This document shows positions 18,319-28,102 of a stretch of 64,000 nt of DNA, in pieces. This stretch comes from Alphaproteobacteria bacterium. GTDB taxonomy: Bacteria; Pseudomonadota; Alphaproteobacteria; UBA2966. Within the stretch, counting starts at the first letter, position 1. The number at the start of each line of letters is the position of its first letter. The notes beneath the pieces were generated by a model, which saw only the letters and a program-made list of their open reading frames with translations, was not told the DNA's origin and searched no databases. The DNA lies in NCBI GenBank assembly GCA_018654745.1, contig JABILA010000056.1, forward strand, positions 24,700 to 88,699. Direction: 5' to 3'. The translations under genes and the position numbers were made by a program.

Positions 18319-19494
18319 TTATTCGTCTGGATCGCCCAGTAAGTTGTTGTCATGCCCCAGCGCCGGTGGGCCACGACGGATCGGCAAGGCCTTGTTGCCA
18401 AGTCGAATGGTTGGGCCAACAGTTTGTGTTTTCTGGCCATTCCCCAATGTCAGGGGCTGGACCAGGTTCATGGCCACGGTCTGTTCATCTTCCAGGGCTT
18501 CCTGGTAATTATTGATCAGGACAGCTGGCACCCCTTCTGCACTGAACGCAGCGACCCAATGTTCGGCAGGCCGGGTCACAAAAACAGCCTCCAGGCGTTC
18601 CAGCAATGCTGCCTGATTGCTCGCCCGGTCGCTGTTGGTTTTGAACAATGGATCCTGCAACAGTTCGGGTAGATCAACGACTGCACAGACCTTTTGCCAA
18701 AGGTTATCGTTGCCCGCAGCCATCACGAAGGGCCGATCCGCAGACCTGAAACCCTGGTAGGGTGCATTTCGGGGATGGGCGGACCCAAGCGCCCTGGGCA
18801 GTTTGCCGGACCCGAACCATTCACTGGTTTGCAAGGCGGCAACCCCCAGCGATGACGCCAGCATGGAAATATCAACCACACTGCCCTTGCCTGTCACCCG
18901 GGCCTTCATCAGAGCCGCGAGGCAAGCCGTCGTTGCATAAAGACCCGAGGCCATATCCGACATCGGCACCCCGGCCTTGACCGGCGCGCCATCCGGCTCA
19001 CCCGTGACACTCATAATCCCGGATACAGCCTGAATGGTAACATCAAATCCACCTTGCGTGGCGCGGGGTCCACTTTGGCCGAAGGCAGAAATCGAGCAAT
19101 AAACAAGTGCCGGATTACGGGTCATGGCTTCTTCCGGCCCCAGACCCAGACGGGCCATAACGCCAGGCCGGTTATTTTCCAGCAGAATGTCCGCGCCTTC
19201 GATCAACGTCAGTACCTTGTCGCGCTCAACCGGATCTTTCAGGTTTGCCGATATCGAATATTTGTTGCGATTGAGCGAGGCAAAGTTTTCACTGTATCCC
19301 TCATTGATTGGCGGCCACTGACGCATACCGTCACCGGCAGGGCTTTCAATCTTGATGACCTCGGCCCCGAGATCAGCCAGGGTCATGGCCGCAAAGGGAC
19401 CTGCCGCAATATGGCAAAATTCCAACACCCGCACACCTTTGAGGGGGAGTTCGTCTTCCGGCAGGAAATCTGTCGCCAGGTTGTCGTCGGTCAT
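18319..19494 (-). CDS. CaiB/BaiF family CoA-transferase
   Basis: Class III CoA-transferase of 391 residues. It has LKGVRVLEFCHIAAGPFAAM, GAEVIKIESPAGDGMRQWPP and the catalytic aspartate in GGFDVTIQAVSG. It is closer to the formyl-CoA/succinyl-CoA transferase pattern than the two copies in the 3-11 kb operon. It is monocistronic here, converging with the 2OG oxygenase gene 8 bp away and 72 bp downstream of the FMN-binding protein gene on the same strand. Donor and acceptor acids cannot be read. Confidence 0.9.
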   Translation of the reverse strand: MTDDNLATDFLPEDELPLKGVRVLEFCHIAAGPFAAMTLADLGAEVIKIESPAGDGMRQWPPINEGYSENFASLNRNKYSISANLKDPVERDKVLTLIEGADILLENNRPGVMARLGLGPEEAMTRNPALVYCSISAFGQSGPRATQGGFDVTIQAVSGIMSVTGEPDGAPVKAGVPMSDMASGLYATTACLAALMKARVTGKGSVVDISMLASSLGVAALQTSEWFGSGKLPRALGSAHPRNAPYQGFRSADRPFVMAAGNDNLWQKVCAVVDLPELLQDPLFKTNSDRASNQAALLERLEAVFVTRPAEHWVAAFSAEGVPAVLINNYQEALEDEQTVAMNLVQPLTLGNGQKTQTVGPTIRLGNKALPIRRGPPALGHDNNLLGDPDE

Positions 19495-19566
19495 GTCACC
19501 TACAGCCTCTTCAATATCATCTGTTGCCAGGATAAGGCAGACCGCAGGGCAAGGGTATCCCGCTGT

Positions 19567-20145
19567 CTAAATTCTCTCGGTTGGCTCCTGCAACTGTGAT
19601 ATGGCCTCAATCTCGGCAAGCGTAAATCTGGGCGTGATATGTTGAGGGCAATTCCAGTCCGCAGCTTCAACGGTCAGGATCACCGCCCGTTCAACCCGGG
19701 CACGATAGTCTGGCAATTCCAACTGAGCCAATAATTCAGGCTCCTCTTCCGCATGCACAATACGAGCCCTGGCCCAGATCTTGAGCCGACGACGATTGGC
19801 GTAATCCATCAGGATCAACGCAACCTTGTCATTTGCCGACATATTGCCGACGCTGAGATACTGGATATTTCCGCGAAAATCCGCATAGCCGATTGTCCGG
19901 GCATCCAGAACTTTCAGGAACCCGGCTGGCCCGCCGCGAAACTGGACATAGGGCCAACCTTCTTCATTGACAGTTGCCTGATAAAAACCATCCCGCGCCT
20001 GAATGAACTGTGCCTCGGCTTCTCCCAGTGGATCACCTTCTTCGGCAATGCCTTCAAAGCGTTGGTTTGACGCACGGCTGCCGTATCGTTCCTGGGCTGC
20101 AACAACAGAGGGCGTAAAAGTTATTTCGGCAAATTTTCGAGGCAT
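19567..20145 (-). CDS. Pyridoxamine 5'-phosphate oxidase-family FMN-binding protein
   Basis: A 192-residue split-barrel flavin protein. Motifs include FIQARDGFYQATVNEEGWPY, VQFRGGPAGFLKVLDART and VGNMSANDKVALILMDY. This is the general stress/flavin reductase group of the superfamily, not PdxH itself. ATG 20145 is chosen because homologous starts read MPRKFAEITFTP; a longer frame begins 60 bases upstream. It is divergent from the LysR gene at 20279, the usual arrangement for a LysR-controlled target. Confidence 0.85.
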   Translation of the reverse strand: MPRKFAEITFTPSVVAAQERYGSRASNQRFEGIAEEGDPLGEAEAQFIQARDGFYQATVNEEGWPYVQFRGGPAGFLKVLDARTIGYADFRGNIQYLSVGNMSANDKVALILMDYANRRRLKIWARARIVHAEEEPELLAQLELPDYRARVERAVILTVEAADWNCPQHITPRFTLAEIEAISQLQEPTERI

Positions 20146-20278
20146 GATCAGGACTTTCCAGCAATATTTCAACGGAACCGGTTCATTTTGAAGCCGGAGA
20201 AACATATCTAGATTATTTCAATATTTTTGATAATATCGTAACTTATCAACTTACTATTTCATATATTGGAATAATTAA

Positions 20279-21187
20279 ATGGATCGCTTTCAAGCCCTTC
20301 AGGTCTTTATCAAGGTTGCCGACCACGGTGGATTTGCGGCGGCGGCACGTGAGCTGGGTCTCTCACCACCGGGGGTGACACGGGCCATCGCCGGGCTGGA
20401 GGCGCGTCTTGCCAGTCCGCTGTTTGTGCGCACAACACGGTCGGTGCGCCTGACCGGAACAGGAGAGCGTTTTCTGGATGATGCCCGCCGTATCCTGACT
20501 GACCTGATCGAAGCCGAGGAAGGTGCCGTTGGATCACACGCCGCACCTCGTGGAGACTTGCGCCTGACTGCCCCCGTCCTGTTCGGACGATTGTATGTGG
20601 CCCCTTTGCTAGGTGAATTTCTCGATCAATATGACGGCGTAAATGCCGAGACAATATTTGTCGACCGTGTCGTCAACATCATGGAAGAAGGCATGGATGT
20701 TGCCGTCCGTATCGGGGAATTACCGGATTCTTCCTTGTCAGCGATCCGGGTCGGTACTGTTCGGCGGGTAATGTTTGCCTCACCTGATTATTTGCAGGAA
20801 TACGGCACACCTGAGCACCCGACAGACCTGACGCAACATCGCCTGATCCACTCCCTGGCCATCGCCACAAGCGGCAACTGGGTCTTTCAGGAAAATGGCA
20901 AACAGATATCAGTAAAAGTGCCGCAGCGGCTGCGCATGAATACAAATGATGCGGTTATCGAACTGGCGGCAGGTGGCTGGGGTCTGTCGCGCCTGATGTC
21001 TTATCAGGTCGCACCTTACCTGCCCGATAAACAATTACAGCTGGTGTTGGAAGATTTTGAAACAGCGCCCCTGCCCATTCACATTGTGCACGGACAAGGC
21101 CGCAGGGCCTCTGCAAAAGTCAGGTCATTTGTGGATTTCATGGTCGAGCGGCTTCGCGCCAACAAAGCCCTGAACCCAGAGAGTTGA
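20279..21187 (+). CDS. LysR family transcriptional regulator
   Basis: A 302-residue LysR regulator. The N-terminal helix-turn-helix is FIKVADHGGFAAAARELGLS followed by PPGVTRAIAGLEARL. The periplasmic-binding-like effector domain follows, including RVGTVRRVMFASPDYL. It is of the AaeR/DsdC-like subgroup in general layout. The 133-bp AT-rich divergent gap to the FMN protein contains an ATTAT/ATAAT inverted pair that could be a T-N11-A-type site. It converges with fliG. Confidence 0.9.
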   Translation: MDRFQALQVFIKVADHGGFAAAARELGLSPPGVTRAIAGLEARLASPLFVRTTRSVRLTGTGERFLDDARRILTDLIEAEEGAVGSHAAPRGDLRLTAPVLFGRLYVAPLLGEFLDQYDGVNAETIFVDRVVNIMEEGMDVAVRIGELPDSSLSAIRVGTVRRVMFASPDYLQEYGTPEHPTDLTQHRLIHSLAIATSGNWVFQENGKQISVKVPQRLRMNTNDAVIELAAGGWGLSRLMSYQVAPYLPDKQLQLVLEDFETAPLPIHIVHGQGRRASAKVRSFVDFMVERLRANKALNPES

Positions 21188-21194
21188 AGACCCT

Positions 21195-22220
21195 TTAGTA
21201 AATCATCTCGTCTTCGCCCTTGGCGTCGGCGATGACGATTTCGCCACTGGTGGCCAGTTCCTTGGCTTTTGTGACCATGCCCATCTGGGCTTCGTCGACT
21301 TCCGAAAGGCGAACCGGACCCATATTCTCCATATCTTCACGCAGGATCTTGCCCTGACGTTCGGACATATTGCTGAAGAACATGTCCTTGATATCGTCTG
21401 ACGCACCTTTCAGGGCGATTGCCAGCTTGGCTTTTTCGATATGACGCAACAGGGTCTGAATACCGTTGGCATCCAGTTTGCTCAGATCGTCGAAGGTAAA
21501 CATCAGTGAGCGAATTTTTTCAGCTGAATCGCGACTGCGTTCTTCCAGCGAATTCATGAAGCGCTCTTCCGAGGCACGATCAAGATTGTTGAAGATATCC
21601 GCCATGACTTCATGACTGTCGCGCTGGTTGGTGCGGGCCAGGTTGCTCATGAATTCCTGACGCAGGGTTTGCTCAACCCCTTCGAGGATTTCCTTGCGCA
21701 CAACTTCCATGCTCAGCATCCGCATGATGACTTCGGCGGAGAATTCATCGGGCAAGGCGACCAATACAGAAGCAGCCTGTTCGGCTTTCAACTTGCCCAG
21801 CACCACGGCAACGGTTTGTGGATATTCGTTTTTGAGATAACTGGCCAGAACGTCTTCGTTCACGTTGCCAAGTTTATCCCACATCGTACGACCGGCAGGA
21901 CCACGAATATCTTCCATGATGGAAGAAACCTGATCCTTGGTCAGTGTCTTGCTCAGCAGGCGTTCCGTACTTTGCAGGGAGCCCACCAGCGAGCCGGTAC
22001 CGGAAAGCTGGGCCGCAAAATCCTGAAACAGACGTTCAACAACATTGGCATCAATAGCACCCAGATTGGCCATGGCCTGGGAGAGTTCCTTGATCTCTTC
22101 CTCGTCCATCATGCCAAACATGCGCGCTGAACGATCTTCGCCAATGGCCAACATCATAATCGCGGCCTTTTGCGGGCCACTAATATTTTTCAGGGCGTCT
22201 TTACCAGGCGCTTTTGCCAT
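21195..22220 (-). CDS. fliG: Flagellar motor switch protein FliG
   Basis: A 341-residue rotor protein of the C-ring that couples stator torque to the flagellar hook-basal body. The N-terminal, middle and C-terminal armadillo-like domains are all present. Characteristic segments are [16 protein letters not shown], the EHPQ-like [15 protein letters not shown], and the C-terminal [20 protein letters not shown] with the charged helix. No other flagellar gene lies within the window, so this copy is isolated. Length and domains are normal, so it is probably functional. Confidence 0.96.
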   Translation of the reverse strand: MAKAPGKDALKNISGPQKAAIMMLAIGEDRSARMFGMMDEEEIKELSQAMANLGAIDANVVERLFQDFAAQLSGTGSLVGSLQSTERLLSKTLTKDQVSSIMEDIRGPAGRTMWDKLGNVNEDVLASYLKNEYPQTVAVVLGKLKAEQAASVLVALPDEFSAEVIMRMLSMEVVRKEILEGVEQTLRQEFMSNLARTNQRDSHEVMADIFNNLDRASEERFMNSLEERSRDSAEKIRSLMFTFDDLSKLDANGIQTLLRHIEKAKLAIALKGASDDIKDMFFSNMSERQGKILREDMENMGPVRLSEVDEAQMGMVTKAKELATSGEIVIADAKGEDEMIY

Positions 22221-22582
22221 GCTTTTTATTCCTGCCTAGAGCGATATCGGTTTTAACCGTTTCGCCTCGTCTCATATCTTCGTTGCTTTGCAACGTGTCA
22301 CAGTCCTCAGGTGTTTCAACTAAAGTTGATAACACTCTAATCGGGCCAGCCAACCCGGATCGCAACAACCAGGTTGTTCCCGTGACATCACATAAAAGCC
22401 TTAACGGCGCGACGTCACGGAGAAAATTGACCAATTATAGTACCCGGATCGGGCCACCATAAAGAATAATCTGACAAATATGAGGCCAACAGGGTTAACA
22501 AATCACTTATTTCAGGTGATTAGCGCATTTCCGGGTTTCACGGAAACCAATTGCCTCAAACTCGCAATCGCCCTGATGTTGA
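22221..22582. other. Intergenic region between fliG and helicase genes
   Basis: A 362-bp gap without a convincing gene. It should hold the fliG promoter and the 3' end of the helicase transcript. A 7-bp inverted pair CCGTGAC/GTCACGG lies about 27 bases apart near 22380-22425. The only other structure I see is the hairpin element at 22528. Confidence 0.5.
22528..22547. repeat. Palindromic 20-mer, copy 1
   Basis: The hairpin TTTCCG-GGTTTCA-CGGAAA plus one base is identical, in opposite orientation, to 44798-44817. Both copies lie just 3' of a minus-strand gene (here the helicase). It could be a terminator-like or dispersed palindromic element; no U-tract follows. Confidence 0.55.
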
Positions 22583-23932
22583 TCAGGCAGCCATGCCGGT
22601 TGTCCGCCGTGAGCGATTAGGCCGACGACGACGCTGGCCAGCGGGGCGTTCACTTGACGGACGCTGACCGCCATTTTGACCCGATTTTTGACCAGGCTTG
22701 GGCGCGGTCCGTTTTTTCTGTTGCCCTCTGCCAGAGCCACGACCACCAGGTGCCGGAGGTTTTGCCGTGGACGTCTCGACATCAGCGGCGTGATAAGGAT
22801 GATCTTCCATGACGGTCACAGTTTGACGAATGGTTTTTTCGATATCGCGCAAGTAACCGCGTTCCTCATGATCACAGAAGGAGATGGCGATACCATCGGC
22901 ACCTGCACGGGCTGTGCGACCAATGCGGTGAACATAACTTTCAGGCTCGTTCGGCAATTCGAAATTGATCACGTGCGTTACGCCATCAACATCAATGCCG
23001 CGCGCGGCAATATCGGTTGCAACCAACACCCGGATGCTGCCCTTTTTGAAACCGTCCAAAGCTCTTTGGCGTGCGTTCTGGGCTTTGTTGCCATGGATCG
23101 CATCAGCAGTGATGCCCATATCAACAAGGTGCTTTGCGACCCGATTAGCCCGGTGTTTGGTGCGGGTGAAAACCAGCACGCGTTCAATTGAGCTGTCTTT
23201 CAACAGATTGCCAAGCAGGTTTCGTTTGTTGTCTTTGGAGACGTACAAAACCTGCTGTTCAACTTTTTCAGCGGTTGTTGCAGCTGGTGCCGCTTCGACC
23301 CGCACTGGATCGTTCAGCAAACTGCTGGCGAGGCCCTGAACGGATTTTGGCATTGTCGCCGAAAACAACATGGTCTGGCGTTTGGCTGGAACCTTGGCAG
23401 CAATTTTCTTGACGTCGTGCTGGAAACCCATGTCGAGCATCCGGTCGGCTTCATCAAGGATGAAAAATTCAACCTTGTCCAATTGCACAAAACCCTGGTT
23501 CATCAAATCGAGCAGACGGCCCGGTGTTGCCACCAGGATATGTACGCCGGAATTCATGGTCTTGATCTGCGGCTTGATCGATACACCGCCAAAAACAACG
23601 GCGGTACGAATGTGCATATGACGGCTGTAGCTTTTCAGGCTGTCGACGATCTGGCCTGCAAGCTCACGCGTCGGGGCCAGGATCAAGGCTCTGGGCTGGC
23701 GCGAATGCGGCCGACCTGCTGTACCTTCGTCGCCACCGTCAAGACGATGCAACAGCGGCAGAGAGAAAGCGGCAGTTTTGCCCGTACCCGTCTGGGCAAC
23801 GCCCAACAGATCACGGCCTTCCATCAAAGGTGGAATGGCTTTGCCCTGGATCGGGCTGGGGGTCGTATAGCCTTCGTCGGCAATTGCGCGAAGGAGTGGT
23901 TGGGCAAGTTCAAGGCCCGTAAAATCAGTCAT
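22583..23932 (-). CDS. rhlE: DEAD-box ATP-dependent RNA helicase, RhlE-like
   Basis: A 449-residue RNA helicase. All motifs are present: [11 protein letters not shown] (Walker A), [20 protein letters not shown], the DEAD box in [19 protein letters not shown], and [11 protein letters not shown] basic C-terminal tail rich in Gly, Arg, Lys and Pro follows, as is usual in RhlE proteins that act on rRNA or degradosome substrates. It is preceded by a 354-bp leader region, which may carry cold-responsive control, as in many helicase genes; that is inferred. Confidence 0.93.
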   Translation of the reverse strand: MTDFTGLELAQPLLRAIADEGYTTPSPIQGKAIPPLMEGRDLLGVAQTGTGKTAAFSLPLLHRLDGGDEGTAGRPHSRQPRALILAPTRELAGQIVDSLKSYSRHMHIRTAVVFGGVSIKPQIKTMNSGVHILVATPGRLLDLMNQGFVQLDKVEFFILDEADRMLDMGFQHDVKKIAAKVPAKRQTMLFSATMPKSVQGLASSLLNDPVRVEAAPAATTAEKVEQQVLYVSKDNKRNLLGNLLKDSSIERVLVFTRTKHRANRVAKHLVDMGITADAIHGNKAQNARQRALDGFKKGSIRVLVATDIAARGIDVDGVTHVINFELPNEPESYVHRIGRTARAGADGIAISFCDHEERGYLRDIEKTIRQTVTVMEDHPYHAADVETSTAKPPAPGGRGSGRGQQKKRTAPKPGQKSGQNGGQRPSSERPAGQRRRRPNRSRRTTGMAA

Positions 23933-24286
23933 TTAGTCTTTATTCTTTCAATTCATTATGTCCAGCGCATGGATTCGCGCGTCAGTGCGGAATCCTCTTC
24001 GTGAGCGGCCAGTTCGGCATCACGGTGCGCAATAATCGACTCGATCAAGCTGGCAGAGCCAGCAGTTATTAAACCGGTCTGTCGATACACCCATATATGT
24101 CAAAGAGAAACGGAGTCAGGCTCTGAATTATGCCCAAAGTTCGGGGCGCTCAGGCCGACAAGCGATCAGTCATTTAAGCTGAAGGGAGTGTCGCTGGCCG
24201 CAATAAGCCTGTCCAGCCAACATAAGTCAAGAGAATTCGAACGGTGTCAAAGTCGGACGCTTTTCATCTTCCCGACGTCGTGCACC
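23933..24286. other. Intergenic leader upstream of helicase gene
   Basis: A 354-bp gap between the helicase start and the GST stop, both on the minus strand. I see no convincing reading frame. It may be a long 5' leader for the helicase. A weak hairpin (GTCGG/CCGAC around 24262-24284) follows the GST gene on the minus strand and could mark its transcript end. Confidence 0.4.
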
Positions 24287-24937
24287 CTATTCCGCGGCCA
24301 TGGGCTCGTCGAATTCCAGGAATATGCCTGGCATTTCGACAAAGTCCGGCATCCGCTTGATCCGTGCCAGCCAGCGCCGGATGCCGTGATAGTTGCCAAG
24401 GTTAATGCCGCCATCAGGCGCCAGGGCCACATAGGGGAAACAGGCAATATCAGCAATTGAGGCGCGATCACCTGCCAACCAGTATTCACCCACAAACTCC
24501 TGCTCGATCAAATGATCATCGAGAATACGGAACGCCGCGTGCGCGCCCTTGCGGGCTGCATCCACATCAAGATCAAATCCCAGCACATCATGTAACCGGG
24601 CCGCAGACGATGTCGCCGTAATTTGATCGGCAAAGGCGAGCCACATCATGGTCTTGCCAAGGGCGACCGGATCGTCACGATCAAACCAGGTGCCTGCGGC
24701 GTCATATTTGCTTGCCAGATACGCAAGGATGGCTTGGGCATCCCGGATGACAAAGCCGTCATCATCCAGAACCGGCAACTGGCCCAATGGATTAATCGCT
24801 TTGAAGTCAGCATTGCGGTGTTCGAGGCCCGGATAGAAATCAACCGGAACAGTTTCATAAGCCACACCCAGAATGTTCAGGAACAAACGGATTTTGTAGC
24901 AGTTTCCCGACGCCGGATAGTCATACAGTTTGATCAT
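24287..24937 (-). CDS. Glutathione S-transferase family protein
   Basis: A 216-residue GST. The N-terminal thioredoxin fold is YDYPASGNCYKIRLFLNILG with INPLGQLPVLDDDGFVI (cis-Pro) and the helical domain follows, with GDRASIADIACFPY. It is the third gene of the split Rieske operon, 14 bp after the catalytic subunit. GSTs in such operons often open epoxides or remove halogen from oxidation products. That role fits here but is inferred. Confidence 0.9.
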   Translation of the reverse strand: MIKLYDYPASGNCYKIRLFLNILGVAYETVPVDFYPGLEHRNADFKAINPLGQLPVLDDDGFVIRDAQAILAYLASKYDAAGTWFDRDDPVALGKTMMWLAFADQITATSSAARLHDVLGFDLDVDAARKGAHAAFRILDDHLIEQEFVGEYWLAGDRASIADIACFPYVALAPDGGINLGNYHGIRRWLARIKRMPDFVEMPGIFLEFDEPMAAE

Positions 24938-24951
24938 GTCTCTATATTCCT

Positions 24952-25845
24952 TCAGGCCGCACGACTGTTGGTACTGGCTGCATCTTTCTGGACACCAAAC
25001 GTAATGTTCTTTTTCTTGAGCCAGCGACGATAGGTCATGGATGTGGCATCGGCGCGCGCCGGCATTTCGGTGCCTGGTGTCAGCGGCAACAAGGCCGGCA
25101 ACTGGTTTTCCAGGATCGGCCTGTCTTGCAAAAATATGGTTTGCTGGAAATGCCTGAGCTCAACGTCCGTGTTTTCTTCATCAAAGGGCAGCACGAAGGA
25201 ATGGGCCTCACAAAGATCTTCATCAAGGGGCTGCACAAATAAGCCAACCAGATCCCAGGCACCGGGTTTGATCGGGCAGGTCTTATACAGCACCGTTATA
25301 AAAGGTGACGTCACACGATATTCATATTCGGACTGCTGGCCATCGGTTGCCGACTTCGCCGCCTTTTGCTGAAAAAACGAACAGTCTGTTGCCCAGACTT
25401 CATCCACATCTTCGCGGATTTCTGCCTTGTAGTTGGCAACTTCCGTTTGAGGTTCGGCCCCCAGATAGTTGGTATGTACATAGGGGAAATGCCCAAGGTC
25501 GAGAAAATTTTCAACGACCCTCAAGGGCGATGTTTTTACCCGGACATAACCAATGGTCACCAGCCTGCGCCCCTCTTCTTCAAACTCCGGCATCTCAAGC
25601 AGATCACGTGGCGTGTCGCCCAGCGTCACAAAAATGTGGCCATAACGTTCCTGAACAGGAAGCGCGCGACCTTTGTTTCCCGCCAGATCAGTCTCCCAAA
25701 CCCCGATAGCACCATCAGCCGTTCGTTCGGCCCGGATATCCTGTCCCAGCAAACGCGTTACCCTGGGTTTGTCATGGGTCGCATCTTCCAGGCGGCCAAT
25801 GACCAGCCATTCGTTCAAAGCAAAGGCATCTGTTGTTTTTGCCAT
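24952..25845 (-). CDS. Rieske oxygenase catalytic subunit lacking the Rieske cluster
   Basis: A 297-residue protein with the C-terminal catalytic domain of VanA-type Rieske oxygenases. ENFLDLGHFPYVH carries the bridging Asp and both iron-binding His (DxxHx4H), and LQDRPILENQLP supplies the later carboxylate region. The N-terminus keeps the flanking strands of a Rieske domain (NEWLVIGRLED, then RYGHIFVTLGDTP), but both cluster-binding loops (CxH and CxxH) are missing. The gene 9 bp upstream has the opposite defect. The pair probably forms one oxygenase by sharing electrons across subunits, comparable to NdmC with NdmD. Confidence 0.82.
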   Translation of the reverse strand: MAKTTDAFALNEWLVIGRLEDATHDKPRVTRLLGQDIRAERTADGAIGVWETDLAGNKGRALPVQERYGHIFVTLGDTPRDLLEMPEFEEEGRRLVTIGYVRVKTSPLRVVENFLDLGHFPYVHTNYLGAEPQTEVANYKAEIREDVDEVWATDCSFFQQKAAKSATDGQQSEYEYRVTSPFITVLYKTCPIKPGAWDLVGLFVQPLDEDLCEAHSFVLPFDEENTDVELRHFQQTIFLQDRPILENQLPALLPLTPGTEMPARADATSMTYRRWLKKKNITFGVQKDAASTNSRAA

Positions 25846-25854
25846 CAGTTTTCC

Positions 25855-26619
25855 TTAGGCCGAAATTTTGAGTTTGTTGATCTGACTCTGGTCATTGCTT
25901 TCAAGGCGAAGGCGCAAATCTGCCAGCCAGCGCGCGACATGCCGCTGAACGGCTGGCATTTCCTCTTTCGACCCCATATCGCTGACCTGGACATGCACAC
26001 CCGTTCTGTCGTCATCAAGGGCTTGCAGGGCCAGAATCAATTCTTCCGTCGTTGCCCCGACCTGGGCCGAGATCCGCACAAGGTTATCATTGAGGTTGCC
26101 ATATATATATGTGACCGGCGTACCGGTCCCGTCCTGCCCCGCGGCAAAGGTCGGGAAGACGGCTTGCATCAGCCAGTCGCGAACAGTCGAAATTGATGCG
26201 TCCAGATAAACAGATCGCACCGGCACCATGTTTTCGCCTTCAAGTTCTGAATATTCGGCAGGCATTGCGGCACCGTCATCACCGACATTGACCACGATAA
26301 AACCGTTTACTTCCTGACAGACAAAGGTTTTGGCGCAAATGGTTTTTGGGGGTTGCAGGGTTGGGTGGGCCGGGATGTTTTTACAAACGCCAGCGCCATC
26401 GAATTCCCAGCCATGATAGCGGCATGCCAGCTGGTCGCCGCGCACGAAGCCCATGCTGAAACGCATGCCACGGTGGGGACAGCGATCTTCAACCGCATTG
26501 GCCTGGCCACTGCGCTGGCGCCAAACGGCAAGATCCTTGCCGGGGGTCTTCACGGGCATCACGCTGCCTTCAAAGAGACCTGCACTGAGCCCTGCGACGA
26601 TCCAGGAAGTCTGTTCCAT
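25855..26619 (-). CDS. Rieske [2Fe-2S] subunit with dead catalytic domain
   Basis: A 254-residue protein with a full Rieske motif, CPHRGMRFSMGFVRGDQLAC then RYHGWEFDGAG. The C-terminal region still aligns to the oxygenase catalytic domain, but the segment matching DLGHFPYVH reads MQAVFPTFA, so Asp and both His are gone. It should carry electrons to the cluster-less partner encoded next. ATG 26619 follows AGG eight bases upstream; a GTG nine bases earlier opens the longer frame. It is first in the operon and divergent from a LysR gene. Confidence 0.82.
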   Translation of the reverse strand: MEQTSWIVAGLSAGLFEGSVMPVKTPGKDLAVWRQRSGQANAVEDRCPHRGMRFSMGFVRGDQLACRYHGWEFDGAGVCKNIPAHPTLQPPKTICAKTFVCQEVNGFIVVNVGDDGAAMPAEYSELEGENMVPVRSVYLDASISTVRDWLMQAVFPTFAAGQDGTGTPVTYIYGNLNDNLVRISAQVGATTEELILALQALDDDRTGVHVQVSDMGSKEEMPAVQRHVARWLADLRLRLESNDQSQINKLKISA

Positions 26620-26710
26620 CCAATTCACCTTCGGCCTGATTTTTTGTAACTGGAATAAATATATTTCACAGAACCGCCATACAAAAAAGATGTCAATTTT
26701 GGTAACAAGG

Positions 26711-26726
26711 GTCTAATATATTAGAC
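26711..26726. promoter_or_regulatory. Perfect 16-bp palindrome at LysR start
   Basis: GTCTAATA-TATTAGAC is an exact palindrome ending two bases before the LysR ATG, in the 109-bp gap to the split Rieske operon. It is a likely LysR recognition or autoregulation site. Confidence 0.55.
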
Positions 26727-26728
26727 TC

Positions 26729-27685
26729 ATGAAAAATACTGGTGGATATGAACTCAAGGATCTGGCCTGCTTCGTTCTGGTAGCGCGAGAGGGCAGTATT
26801 TCTGCGGCCTCACGCCAGTCCGGCCAACCCAAGGCGACGGTTAGCTATCAGATCAGACGTCTGGAAGATGCCCTGGGCGTGGATTTATTTGTGCGCTTGC
26901 CAAGACGGCTGGAACTGACGGATTCAGGAGAACGATTTCTCAGCCATGCCCGCTCGATCCTGGCGGCAGTTGAAGATGCCGGTGAAGACATTCGACATTC
27001 CGGAGAACAGCTTGAGGGTCGCCTGAGTATCGGCGTGGCAACAGAGTTTGGCACGTCATTGGTCGGCCCCATCATTCAGGAATTTGCCCACTCGCACGCG
27101 GCGCTTGAATTCGAAGTGCAAATTCTGTCGCAAAGTCATCACTACTTTAATCATCCGGACATCGACTGCCTGATCCATGTCGGCAATCCACCGGACAGCC
27201 AGTTGATCAGCCGAAAAATCTGGGATTTTCGCTTCAGTCTTTATGCCGGAACGGAATATCTCAAGGCGAACAATCCGCCATCAACCCTGGAACACCTTAA
27301 AGACCATCAGTGCATCCAGTATCTTCACGCCCAGCCGTGGCAACTGCGCAAAGGCAGCAAGGACATCAGCCTGTCGCCGGTCAGCCGGATGCATTCAAGT
27401 GATTTCTGGATGATCAAATATTTTGCCGTTGCAAATCTGGGCATCGCCTATTTGCCGGACTTTTTTGTTGAAACCGAATGCCGCATGAATGCCGTGGCCA
27501 GGGTGCTGCCGGAATGGACATCTGATCCGGTCCCGGTCTTTGCCTTGTACCCGAAGCACAGGCACGGAAGCCGGAAGGTCAACGCTTTCATTGATCTGTG
27601 GTCACAAAAAATTGATCACATCGAAGAGATCACGCCTTACACATTGATTCAAACCGGCACACCTGGCGAAGCTTCAAAAACCTGA
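26729..27685 (+). CDS. LysR family transcriptional regulator
   Basis: A 318-residue LysR regulator. The helix-turn-helix is FVLVAREGSISAASRQSGQP followed by KATVSYQIRRLEDALG. The effector domain includes WMIKYFAVANLGIAYLPD. It is divergent from the Rieske-catalytic-GST operon, so it probably activates that operon in response to its substrate. A perfect palindrome lies against its start codon. It has the layout of the LysR group that often controls aromatic or xenobiotic oxidation. Confidence 0.92.
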   Translation: MKNTGGYELKDLACFVLVAREGSISAASRQSGQPKATVSYQIRRLEDALGVDLFVRLPRRLELTDSGERFLSHARSILAAVEDAGEDIRHSGEQLEGRLSIGVATEFGTSLVGPIIQEFAHSHAALEFEVQILSQSHHYFNHPDIDCLIHVGNPPDSQLISRKIWDFRFSLYAGTEYLKANNPPSTLEHLKDHQCIQYLHAQPWQLRKGSKDISLSPVSRMHSSDFWMIKYFAVANLGIAYLPDFFVETECRMNAVARVLPEWTSDPVPVFALYPKHRHGSRKVNAFIDLWSQKIDHIEEITPYTLIQTGTPGEASKT

Positions 27686-28102
27686 GACATTCAGAATTTC
27701 AACAGGCTGCCTGTTTAGCGGAATTCACCTGAAACAGCACGGATACGACTGTTCTTCGATTTACCGGTGCAAGCCGTCATCACCTTCAGCAATATAATTT
27801 CGCATCGCTCGATCGACGTTAAGTCCTTATTCAGGAAGGGATTTTTGAGCCAATCAATGATTAACTCTCATTCCTTTTTACCTGGACAACTTCGGTTCGG
27901 CATGCATATTACAGGAACGGTCACCCATCTAACGGAACCGTCTGTACCTTGGTATTTGTCACCGGCTTACGGGTTCGCAGCAAGCTGTGCATCTACCCAA
28001 GCCGGTAACACTCTGGTCGCCGCATCGCATTCAAGCGAACAAACGGCATTTGGTCCTTTCAGTATATATCTTTGAATTCTGGTTTTGGCTGGGAAATATA
28101 TT
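27686..28102. other. Intergenic region upstream of solute-binding protein
   Basis: A 417-bp stretch. A 102-codon frame at 27767 has no recognisable features and is probably not a gene. I see no clear palindrome or terminator with a U-tract. It presumably includes the promoter of the solute-binding protein gene. Confidence 0.4.

Noticed and set aside
27767..28075. 102-codon plus-strand frame before the solute-binding protein
   Set aside because: No ribosome site, no domain or signal features, composition like noncoding DNA.
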